Assembly: GCA_019348335.1 (NCBI GenBank) | Contig: JAHWJR010000026.1 | Span: 1-15,914, forward strand | Length of the DNA stretch: 15,914 bases | Direction: 5' to 3' | Source: Actinomycetota bacterium | GTDB taxonomy: Bacteria; Actinomycetota; Acidimicrobiia; Acidimicrobiales; CADCSY01 | Shown here: piece by piece, positions 5,427-12,023 of the stretch | Layout: the number at the start of each line of letters is the position of its first letter | Position numbering within the stretch: the first letter of the stretch is position 1 | Notes under the pieces: model-generated | What the model saw: the letters and a program-made list of their open reading frames with translations, nothing else | The model's database searches: none | Told to the model about the DNA's origin: nothing | Translations under genes and position numbers: made by a program

Positions 5427-7727
5427 GTGACCCTGCTCGGGCGCCGGGTGCTGCGCACCGAGGACCAGCGCTTCCTCACCGGCCGGGCGAGCTACGTCGA
5501 CGACGTGCGGGCACCGGAGCTCGAGGGCGCGGCGCACGTGGCCTTCGTTCGCTCCCCGGTGGCCTCGGGGCGCATCCTCGACATCGACGCCGGCGCCGCC
5601 CGTTCGATGCCCGGCGTGGTGGCCGTGCTCACCGCCGCCGAGGTCGACCTCCCGCCGGAGCCGCCGGTCGACGAGCGGGTCCACCAGGGCATGGCCCGCC
5701 CGTACCTGGCCGGCCGGCTGGTGCGCTTCGTCGGAGAGCCGGTGGCGGTGGTGGTGGCCGGCGACCGGGCCACGGCGGCGGACGCCGCTGCTGGCGTGGC
5801 GGTGGCGTACGAGCCGCTGCCTGCGGTGGTGGACGTGGAGCAGGCGGCAGGCGACGGCGTGCTGGTCCACGCCGGCGCCGGCACCAACACCGCCGCCCGC
5901 TTCGAGGCCGGCGGCGGCGACGGCGAGGTCGGCGGCGACGCCGAGGAGCTGTTCGCCGGCTGCGAGGTGGTGGTCCGCCGGCGCCTGGTGAACCAGCGGG
6001 TGGCGGCGTGCCCACTCGAGCCCCGCTCGGTCGCCGCCGGCTGGGGCGACGACGGCCGGCTGCACGTGTGGTCGAGCACCCAGACGCCGCAGGCGTCGCG
6101 GGCGGTGATCGAGACGGCGCTCGGCCTGCCGGCGGGGACGGTCCACCTGGTGGCCCCCGACGTGGGTGGAGGCTTCGGCCCCAAGATCGGCCTGCACCGG
6201 GAGGACGTCCTGGTGTGCTGGCTGGCCCGGACGTTGCGGCGCCCGGTGCGCTGGACCGAGGGCCGTACCGAGAACATGGCGGCGATGGGCCACGGTCGGG
6301 CTCAGGTCCAGACCGTCACCATCGGCGGCCGCCGGGACGGCACGATCCTCGCCTACCGGCTCGACGTGCTCCAGGACGCCGGCGCCTACCCCCGCGACGG
6401 CGCCATCCTCCCCGAGCTGACCGGAGCCATGGCCGCCGGCGTCTACGACATCCCCCGGGTGCACTTCCGGGCCCGCAGCGTGGTGACCAACACCATGTCC
6501 ACCACGTCGTACCGGGGCGCCGGCCGGCCCGAGGCCACTGCCGCCCTCGAGCGGGCGGTCGACCTGTTCGCCGCCGGCGCCGGCCTCGACCCGGCCGAGG
6601 TGCGCCGCCGCAACCTGGTGCCGGCCGGCGCCTTCCCCCACACCACCGCGGTGGGCACCACCTACGACACCGGCGACTACGCCGGCGCCCTCGACCGGGT
6701 GCTCGACGCCGCCGGCTACGGCGAGCTGCGGGCGGAGCAGGCCCGCCGCCGCCAGGCCGGTGACGTGGTGGCCCTCGGCCTGGGCGTGTCCTGCTACGTC
6801 GAGGTCACCGCCGGGCTGCGGGCGGGCCAGGAGACGGCGACGGTGATCGTCCGTCCGGACGGGGGCGTGGTGGTGCTGACCGGGACCTCGCCCCACGGCC
6901 AGGGCCACGCCACCGCCTGGGCCACCATCGCCGCCGAGCGCCTCGGGATCGGGCCCGAGCGGGTGGAGGTGGTCTCGGGCGACACCGACCGGGTGCCGGT
7001 GGGGGGCGGCACGTCGGGGTCACGCTCGCTCCAGCTGGGCGGGACCGCGGTGCACGAGGCGTGCGGGCGGCTGGTCGACGCCGCCCGGGCCCGGGCGGGC
7101 GAGCTCCTCGGCGCCCCGGCCGACCAGGTGGTGCTCGATGGCGCCGCCGGGCGGTTCTCCGTGGGCGGAGCGGGCGGTGACGGGCCCACGTGGGCCGACG
7201 TGGCCGGCGCCGCCGGTCCGGACGGTCTCCAGGCCGAGGCGGTGTTCCGGGCACCCACCCCCACCTACCCCTTCGGCGCCCACCTGGCGGTGGTCGAGGT
7301 CGACACCGAGACCGGGCAGGTGACACTGCGGCGCATGGTCACCGTCGACGACGCCGGCCGGGTGCTGAACCCCCTGCTGGCCGAGGGCCAGCGCCACGGG
7401 GGCATCGCCCAGGGGGTGGGCCAGGCCCTGTGGGAGGAGATGGCCTACGACGGCGACGGCGTGCCCCTCACCGCCGACCTGGCGAGCTACGCCATGCCCA
7501 CCGCCGGCGACCTGCCGGCGTTCGAGCTCGTGGCCATGGAGACGCCGACGCCGGTCAACCCGCTGGGGGCCAAGGGCATCGGCGAGTCGGGTGCCATCGG
7601 CTCCACGCCGGCGGTCCAGAACGCGGTGGTCGACGCCCTCGCCCACCTGGGCGTCGACCACGTCGACCTGCCGTGCACCCCCGAGCGGGTGTGGCGGGCC
7701 ATCGTGACCGCCCGTGACGCCGTCTAG
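5427..7727 (+). CDS. Xanthine dehydrogenase-family molybdopterin-binding subunit (form II CoxL-like)
   Basis: A 766-aa catalytic subunit of the molybdenum hydroxylase family. These enzymes oxidise a substrate at a molybdenum cofactor, passing electrons through iron-sulfur and FAD subunits. The start region LGRRVLRTEDQRFLTGRASY is typical of CoxL proteins, with the small a/b-hammerhead domain at about 15-135. Cofactor-binding segments are VGGGFGPK (246-253), GQGHATAW (491-498) and GAKGIGESGAIG (714-725), where E720 is the expected catalytic base. The active-site loop is SYRGAGR (361-367), the form II type, not the CSFR loop of true CO dehydrogenase, so CO is an unlikely substrate. The usual FAD (CoxM) and 2Fe-2S (CoxS) subunit genes are not in this window. 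The GTG start is set by the leaderless -10 box and the match of the N-terminus to the family. Confidence 0.93.
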   Translation: MTLLGRRVLRTEDQRFLTGRASYVDDVRAPELEGAAHVAFVRSPVASGRILDIDAGAARSMPGVVAVLTAAEVDLPPEPPVDERVHQGMARPYLAGRLVRFVGEPVAVVVAGDRATAADAAAGVAVAYEPLPAVVDVEQAAGDGVLVHAGAGTNTAARFEAGGGDGEVGGDAEELFAGCEVVVRRRLVNQRVAACPLEPRSVAAGWGDDGRLHVWSSTQTPQASRAVIETALGLPAGTVHLVAPDVGGGFGPKIGLHREDVLVCWLARTLRRPVRWTEGRTENMAAMGHGRAQVQTVTIGGRRDGTILAYRLDVLQDAGAYPRDGAILPELTGAMAAGVYDIPRVHFRARSVVTNTMSTTSYRGAGRPEATAALERAVDLFAAGAGLDPAEVRRRNLVPAGAFPHTTAVGTTYDTGDYAGALDRVLDAAGYGELRAEQARRRQAGDVVALGLGVSCYVEVTAGLRAGQETATVIVRPDGGVVVLTGTSPHGQGHATAWATIAAERLGIGPERVEVVSGDTDRVPVGGGTSGSRSLQLGGTAVHEACGRLVDAARARAGELLGAPADQVVLDGAAGRFSVGGAGGDGPTWADVAGAAGPDGLQAEAVFRAPTPTYPFGAHLAVVEVDTETGQVTLRRMVTVDDAGRVLNPLLAEGQRHGGIAQGVGQALWEEMAYDGDGVPLTADLASYAMPTAGDLPAFELVAMETPTPVNPLGAKGIGESGAIGSTPAVQNAVVDALAHLGVDHVDLPCTPERVWRAIVTARDAV

Positions 7728-7730
7728 GTT
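7725..7730 (+). promoter_or_regulatory. Leaderless -10 box overlapping the CoxL-like stop codon
   Basis: TAGGTT (TANNNT type) includes the TAG stop of the preceding gene and ends 6 nt before the ATG at 7737. There is no ribosome site in the 9-nt gap. The downstream gene can therefore have its own leaderless transcript, or be read through from the CoxL-like gene. Confidence 0.45.
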
Positions 7731-7736
7731 GGCCCC

Positions 7737-8222
7737 ATGGCTGAGAAGGGATCGTTCTGGTCGAGCCTGCCCGGCGTGCTCACCGGCATCGCCGGCCTGG
7801 CCACCGCCGTGGTGGCGCTGCTCTCGCTGGCGGCGAGCCAGGGCTGGATCGGCGGGGGAGGTGGCGACGGCGCCGGCTCGGGGGCTGGCGGCGACGCAAC
7901 GCCGGTCGTGGACGTCGAACCCCGCGCCGTCGAGTTCCAGCCGGTACCGACCTCCCGGGAGGCCACGGTGACGGTGACCAACGCCGGGAGCGGGCCGTTC
8001 CAGGTGGACGACCCGCAGATCAAGGGACCGGATGCCGACCGGTTCGACGCCGATGGCAGCGACTGCACCGGGGGCCCGCTCCCCGCCGGCCAGAGCTGTG
8101 ACGTGGTGGTCACCTTCGACCCCGGCGGGCCGGGGCGCTCGTCGGCGAGGCTGGTCGTCTCGGTGAACGACGCCGCCCGGTCGGTGGAGGTGCCCATCGA
8201 GGCCACCGCCGTCCTCGGGTAG
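7737..8222 (+). CDS. Membrane-tethered Ig-fold (ASH/choice-of-anchor-like) protein
   Basis: A 161-aa protein of unknown function. Residues 12-34 form one hydrophobic helix (GVLTGIAGLATAVVALLSLAA) without a clear cleavage site, so it is probably an N-terminal membrane anchor. A Gly-rich linker (39-53) leads to a beta-sandwich at about 57-160. That domain shows VTVTNAGSGPFQV (77-90), a pair of cysteines C110 and C121 that could form a disulfide, and VTFDPGGPG (125-133). This matches the pattern of ASPM-SPD-2-hydin and related bacterial Ig-like modules (T-N-x-G...G-x-S-C...V-x-F-x-P). Such domains usually bind other proteins or form surface structures. It follows the CoxL-like gene by 9 nt and converges with the phosphorylase gene 7 nt away. 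No partner is evident. Confidence 0.8.
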   Translation: MAEKGSFWSSLPGVLTGIAGLATAVVALLSLAASQGWIGGGGGDGAGSGAGGDATPVVDVEPRAVEFQPVPTSREATVTVTNAGSGPFQVDDPQIKGPDADRFDADGSDCTGGPLPAGQSCDVVVTFDPGGPGRSSARLVVSVNDAARSVEVPIEATAVLG

Positions 8223-8229
8223 CCGGGGC

Positions 8230-8982
8230 TCACGCTCCCGGCGTACTCCCCGCCGGTCCGACCGCACCCAGCTCCAGCGCCACCTCCATGAGGGCGGCGT
8301 TGGCCCGCTCCTGGGCCGCCGCCTCCTCCGGGGGGAACGGGTCGAGCCAGCTCCGCCCCCGCAGCAGGTCGTCCCAGACGAACAGCAGCGAGACCGCCCG
8401 CATGCCCAACCAGCGGGCGGCGCTGAACACCGCCGAGGTCTCCATGTCGACGGCCAGGTGTCCGGCCCGGTGCCACTCGTCGAGCAGCTCGGGCGGCTGG
8501 GCCAGCAGGGCCGAGGTGGTCACGTGCGAGCCGCGGTGGACCCGCAAGCCCCGGCGGGCGAAGGCCTCGGCGGCGGCGTCGACCAGGTCGGGCCAGGCTT
8601 CCGACCAGCCCGAGCCGCCGTAGTACTGCGACGCTCCCTCGCCGATGGCCGCCCGCTCGGGGAGCACGATGTCGCCGGTGGCCATGCCGGGCTGGAGCGC
8701 CCCGCAGGAGCCGATCTGGACGACCAGCGGCGTGCCGAGCTCGCCGAACACGTGCACCGGCTCCACCGCCCGGGGGGCGCCGTAGGCGCAGGAGTAGGCC
8801 ACCGGTGTCCCGCGGTGGCGGCCGAGGTGGAACTCGGGGAAGGCCAGCTCCCGGACCCCGTCGAGCAGGGCGAGGCGCTGGGCGTTGCGCTCCCGGCGCC
8901 ACCACGATCCTTCGAGCACGAGCAGGCGGGGCACCTCGTCCTCGACGATCCCGAGTGCGGACGCCCAGTCACGGTGCGTCAT
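8230..8982 (-). CDS. Nucleoside phosphorylase-like protein (PNP/UDP family)
   Basis: A 250-aa cytosolic protein of the purine/uridine phosphorylase superfamily, which splits a nucleoside with phosphate, or with water in the nucleosidase branch. The family core is visible: a first strand region RELAFPEFHLGRHRG (44-58), the phosphate/base pocket strand VVQIGSCGALQPGMATGDIV (87-106), the ribose-binding block VDMETSAVF (178-186) with M180 and E181, and an acidic VWDD (202-205) in place of the usual SD. The length fits uridine phosphorylase-type trimeric or hexameric enzymes. The base preference cannot be read from sequence, and the changed VWDD position leaves room for another substrate. The ATG at 8982 is the only good start; there is no clear ribosome site. 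It is divergent from the flavoprotein gene (63-bp gap). Confidence 0.82.
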   Translation of the reverse strand: MTHRDWASALGIVEDEVPRLLVLEGSWWRRERNAQRLALLDGVRELAFPEFHLGRHRGTPVAYSCAYGAPRAVEPVHVFGELGTPLVVQIGSCGALQPGMATGDIVLPERAAIGEGASQYYGGSGWSEAWPDLVDAAAEAFARRGLRVHRGSHVTTSALLAQPPELLDEWHRAGHLAVDMETSAVFSAARWLGMRAVSLLFVWDDLLRGRSWLDPFPPEEAAAQERANAALMEVALELGAVGPAGSTPGA

Positions 8983-9045
8983 CGGGACCGGCCGTGGTAC
9001 AACGTCACGCCCGTCGTTTTAGTCGGCGTTGAAACGAGGCCCCCC
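8983..9045. promoter_or_regulatory. Divergent intergenic region, promoters not resolved
   Basis: This 63-bp gap must hold start signals for both the phosphorylase-like gene (minus) and the flavoprotein gene (plus). It is less GC-rich than its surroundings, with GTTTTAG and GTTGAAACG words. I see no convincing -10/-35 pair and no TANNNT box at leaderless distance on either strand. GAGG at 9036-9039 is a plausible ribosome site for the plus gene. Confidence 0.3.
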
Positions 9046-10254
9046 ATGAACGTCTCCCGCCAGCACGTGGCCGTCCTCGGCGCCGGCCCCACCGGGTTGG
9101 AGGCGGCGCTGGCCGCCGTGGACTCCGGCCGCCCGTTCACCGTCTACGAGGCGGCGCCCGAGGTGGCGGCCAACGTGCGGTCGTGGGGCCACGTGGGCCT
9201 GTTCACCCCGTGGGACATGAACGTCTCGCCCCGCATGGCCCGCCACCTGCGGGCCGCCGGCGTGGACGTCCCCGCCGGCGACCGCTGCCCGACCGGCGCC
9301 GAGCTCGCCGACCGCCTGCTCGCACCACTGGCCGCCCTGCCCCAGGTGGCTCCTCACGTCCGCCTCGGCGCCCGGGTGGTCGCCGTGGGCCGCCAGGGCC
9401 TGCTCAAGCACGAGCAGATCGCCACCCCGGAGCGGGGCCGGCGCCCCTTCCGCCTGCTGGTCGAGACCGGCGCCGGCGAGGTGGTCGACCACGCCGACGT
9501 GGTGCTCGACTGCACCGGCACCTACGGCACTCCCAACCCCCTGGGTGACGGCGGCATCCCCGCTCCCGGGGAGCGGGCCCTCGACGGTGAGGTGTGCCGG
9601 CGGCTGCCCGATCTCGACGCCGAGGGCGACCAGTGGGCCGGCTGCACCGTCCTGCTGGTGGGCGCCGGCCACTCCGCCCAGACCGCGGCGCGCAGCCTCG
9701 CCTCCCTGGCGGCGCGGGCGCCCGGCACCGAGGTGGTGTGGGCGGTGCGTGACCCGGCGCCGGCATGGGGCGCGGTCGACGACGACCCGCTCCCCGAGCG
9801 CGCCGCGCTCGCCGCCGAGGCGGCCCGGCTGGCCCGGGGCGACCACCCCGGCGTGCGGGTGCGCACCGGCGTGGTGGTCGAGTCGATGGGCCGCCGACAG
9901 AGCCGGATCGCCGTCACCCTGCGCAACGGGCAGGGGGCCGAGGAGGTGCTGGCCGACAGGGTCCTGGCCCTGACCGGCTCGGTGGGTGACCAGGGGCTCT
10001 ACCGCCAGCTCCAGGTGCACGAGTGCTACGCCACCGCCGCGCCCATGAACCTCTCGGCGGCGTTGCTGGGGGCCGCCGGTGGCGACTGCCTGGCCCAGGT
10101 GGGGCACGGTCCCGAGGTGCTGCGCAACCCCGAGCCCAACTTCTTCCTCCTCGGCTCCAAGTCCTACGGCCGCAACAGCCAGTTCCTCCTGCGCATCGGC
10201 TGGGAGCAGGTGGGTGACGTCTTCGGCCTCCTCGACGAACCCGTGCCGGCCTAG
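9046..10254 (+). CDS. FAD/NAD(P)-binding oxidoreductase, flavin monooxygenase-like
   Basis: A 402-aa flavoprotein with two dinucleotide-binding folds. The first is the FAD site VAVLGAGPTGLEA (8-20), followed by YEAAPE (34-39) at the end of the second strand. The second is VLLVGAGHSAQTAARSL (202-218), the NAD(P)H site. LDCTGTYGTPNPLG (154-167) between them is the ATG-like motif of flavin monooxygenases and pyridine nucleotide-disulfide oxidoreductases. No CxxC redox pair is present, so it is not a thioredoxin reductase type. The C-terminus NPEPNFFLLGSKSYGRNSQF (361-380) looks like a conserved family signature including the last FAD contact. The substrate is unknown. The ATG at 9046 was chosen because the Rossmann fold starts at residue 8 and GAGG lies 6 nt upstream; the open frame extends back to 8458. 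It is convergent with the FNT gene (20-nt gap). Confidence 0.85.
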   Translation: MNVSRQHVAVLGAGPTGLEAALAAVDSGRPFTVYEAAPEVAANVRSWGHVGLFTPWDMNVSPRMARHLRAAGVDVPAGDRCPTGAELADRLLAPLAALPQVAPHVRLGARVVAVGRQGLLKHEQIATPERGRRPFRLLVETGAGEVVDHADVVLDCTGTYGTPNPLGDGGIPAPGERALDGEVCRRLPDLDAEGDQWAGCTVLLVGAGHSAQTAARSLASLAARAPGTEVVWAVRDPAPAWGAVDDDPLPERAALAAEAARLARGDHPGVRVRTGVVVESMGRRQSRIAVTLRNGQGAEEVLADRVLALTGSVGDQGLYRQLQVHECYATAAPMNLSAALLGAAGGDCLAQVGHGPEVLRNPEPNFFLLGSKSYGRNSQFLLRIGWEQVGDVFGLLDEPVPA

Positions 10255-10274
10255 GCGCCCGAGGGCCCGTCCGG

Positions 10275-11213
10275 CTACGCCGGGATGCCGGGCGAGTCCT
10301 CCCCGGGCTCGCGGGGCGCGTCCGGGCGCCGGCGCTCCGCCTCCACCGCCCGCCGGCCGATCTGCACCAGGCGCAGCACGGTGACCAGGGCCATGCCGCC
10401 GACCAGGTTGCCCAGGGCCGCCCACGACGCCATCCCGAGCCAGTCGGCGTAGCCGAACGGAGCGCCGGCCTGGAGGGCGGCGAACATCTCCAGCGACACC
10501 ACGATGGCGTGGTTGAGCCGCCCACCGGCCAGGAGGAAGGCGACGGCCACCGCCGCCACCATCTTCGCCGGCACCGACTCGGTCCCTCGCTGCATCCACG
10601 TCATCAAGGTGATGGCGGCGCCGCCGATGACGGCGGAGGCGAACGTGGTCGCCCCGATGCCCATCTCGGGGTAGTGGCTGCCCAGCTCCACCGCCGTCTC
10701 GCGCAGCTCCGGGAGGCCCAGCACGACCAGGGCCATGAAGACCCAACCGCCGGCCAGGTTGGTCACCGCCGTACCGCCCCACAGCCGGAACATGGCCCCC
10801 ACGCTCGACTTGCCGGTCACCACCGCGGCGACCGGCACGAGGAAGTTCTCGGTGAACAGCTCGCTGCGGCCGAGGGTCAGGGCGATGAAGCCGATGGAGA
10901 ACGCCAGGGCGGCCAGGAGCTCCTGGCCGGTCGACTCCCTGACCAGGAGCAGGGCGAGGACCCCGAGCCCGACGTCGATGCCGCCCACGGTCCCGGTGGC
11001 GAAGAGCGAGGGCCAGCTGCGGTTGAGCCGGCGCCGGGCCTCGTCGACGGTCTTGACGAAGGCACCCTCCAGCTCTTCGTCGGACTCGCTGCGTTCGTCC
11101 TTGGTCGGCATTCCCCGCCTCGGGGGCAGGGGAGCCCCTGGCTCGGGGGGTGGGGGCGCACCGTTCGCAGGCGGCGCCTCTCGGCGCGGCTCGGTTGTGA
11201 TGTCGTCGCTCAC
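10275..11213 (-). CDS. Formate/nitrite transporter (FNT) family channel
   Basis: A 312-aa integral membrane protein of the FNT family, whose pentameric members conduct small monovalent anions or their acids (formate, nitrite, hydrosulfide, lactate). Six hydrophobic spans follow a hydrophilic N-terminus: about 69-91, 98-116, 139-167, 184-207, 213-247 (broken) and 260-285. The family motif appears as GRSELFTENFLVPV (115-128), and H235 in GRLNHAI (231-237) fits the central pore histidine. The ion cannot be told; the charged C-terminus and overall pattern look like the YfdC-type branch. The first 45 residues are a Pro-rich tail (PPANGAPPPPEPGAPLPP) not usual in the family. The GTG at 11213 was chosen because AGGAG (11221-11225) lies 7 nt upstream; an internal ATG at residue 35 is possible but lacks such a site. 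A 134-bp gap separates it from the ABC operon on the same strand. Confidence 0.87.
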   Translation of the reverse strand: MSDDITTEPRREAPPANGAPPPPEPGAPLPPRRGMPTKDERSESDEELEGAFVKTVDEARRRLNRSWPSLFATGTVGGIDVGLGVLALLLVRESTGQELLAALAFSIGFIALTLGRSELFTENFLVPVAAVVTGKSSVGAMFRLWGGTAVTNLAGGWVFMALVVLGLPELRETAVELGSHYPEMGIGATTFASAVIGGAAITLMTWMQRGTESVPAKMVAAVAVAFLLAGGRLNHAIVVSLEMFAALQAGAPFGYADWLGMASWAALGNLVGGMALVTVLRLVQIGRRAVEAERRRPDAPREPGEDSPGIPA

Positions 11214-11298
11214 GGCTCGGCTCCTGGTCCCGGCGGTCGGCCACACGAGCCGGGCTCGGTGTCGCAGCTGAGCTACCCCGGTGTGCCGTTCGCCGAAC

Positions 11299-11320
11299 CC
11301 GCCGGCGCCGGCGCCGGCGG
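11299..11320 (-). terminator. 22-bp GC palindrome, likely terminator of the ABC operon
   Basis: A perfect 22-bp palindrome made of GCCGGC/GGCGCC words begins 27 nt past the TAG stop of the ATPase gene. Flanking AACC and GGTT extend the stem by four pairs with one bulged base. As RNA it would form a very stable hairpin, without a U run. It separates the ABC operon from the FNT gene. Confidence 0.4.
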
Positions 11321-11347
11321 TTACCGAGTCATGCCGGCGTACCACCA

Positions 11348-12019
11348 CTAGGCGACGGCGTTGGCATGCAGCTCGACCACCGAGTCGCACAGGCGGGCCA
11401 GCTGGGCGGCGTCGTGGGACACGAGCACCACGCTGCGTCGGCCCCGCAGGCCGGCCACGGCTGATTCGACCGCCGCTCGGGCAGCGGCGTCGAGGGCGCT
11501 GGTGGGCTCGTCGAGTAGCAGCAGACCCGGGTCCAGGGCCAGGGCCCGGGCCAGGCACAGCCGCTGGCGCTGGCCCACGCTGAGCGTCCGAGCCGGCGCG
11601 TCCAGCCGGTCGGCGACCTCCTCCCACAGGCCGGCGTCGCGCAGGGCGGATTCGGCCCGGTCCCGCAGGGCGCGGCGCGGCGCCCGCACCAGGTGGCGCA
11701 GGCCGAAGGTGGCGTTGGCCAGCACCGACCCCGGGAACACCACCGGGGTCTGGCCGACAAGCACGGCCCGCGCTCGCAACTCGGCCAGCCGTGCCGGAGA
11801 TGCAGTGCACGGGTCGCTGCCCACCACCCGCAGCTCTCCCTCGACCGCCAACTCGGGGGGCAGGAGCCCGACGAACCCCCGCAGGAGCGTGGATTTTCCC
11901 GAGCCCGACGGGCCGCACAGGCCCATTGTCTCGCCGGCGGCCACGGCCAGGCTGACCGGCCCCACCAGCCGCCGACCGGCGTGGCGGATCGACACGTCCC
12001 GCGCCCACAGCACGCTCAC
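11348..12019 (-). CDS. ABC transporter ATPase, PstB-like
   Basis: A 223-aa cytosolic ATPase that would power the adjoining permease. All nucleotide-binding motifs are intact: Walker A GPSGSGKST (36-44), Q-loop Q90, signature LSVGQRQRL (146-154), Walker B LLLLDEP (166-172) and switch His H202. It is shorter than usual PstB (about 250 aa). The segment after the Q-loop, VGQTPVVFPGSVLANATFG (88-106), is looser than the PstB pattern (FQKPNPFP) and in part recalls FetA/YbbL-type ATPases, so the family name rests mainly on its neighbours. The GTG at 12019 begins 4 nt after the stop of the permease gene; a GGGGTGA ribosome-like stretch overlaps that stop. The open frame upstream only shadows the permease gene. 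Confidence 0.85.
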   Translation of the reverse strand: MSVLWARDVSIRHAGRRLVGPVSLAVAAGETMGLCGPSGSGKSTLLRGFVGLLPPELAVEGELRVVGSDPCTASPARLAELRARAVLVGQTPVVFPGSVLANATFGLRHLVRAPRRALRDRAESALRDAGLWEEVADRLDAPARTLSVGQRQRLCLARALALDPGLLLLDEPTSALDAAARAAVESAVAGLRGRRSVVLVSHDAAQLARLCDSVVELHANAVA

Positions 12020-12023
12020 CGGT

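Noticed and set aside
5427..7727. True aerobic CO dehydrogenase large subunit
   Set aside because: The active-site loop is SYRGAGR, without the cysteine of the CSFR loop that defines CO-oxidising form I enzymes.
9019..11244. 741-codon open frame on the minus strand across the flavoprotein and FNT genes
   Set aside because: Its sequence is low-complexity (AGG, GHRG, VAGH repeats). It lies antisense to clear Rossmann motifs and out of frame with the FNT motifs, so it is a composition artefact.
11214..11290. tRNA-like GGGGTAGCTCAGCTG on the minus strand
   Set aside because: The D-arm resemblance is good, but the loop is too long, the anticodon loop lacks T33, and there is no T-arm or acceptor stem. 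It is a chance match.
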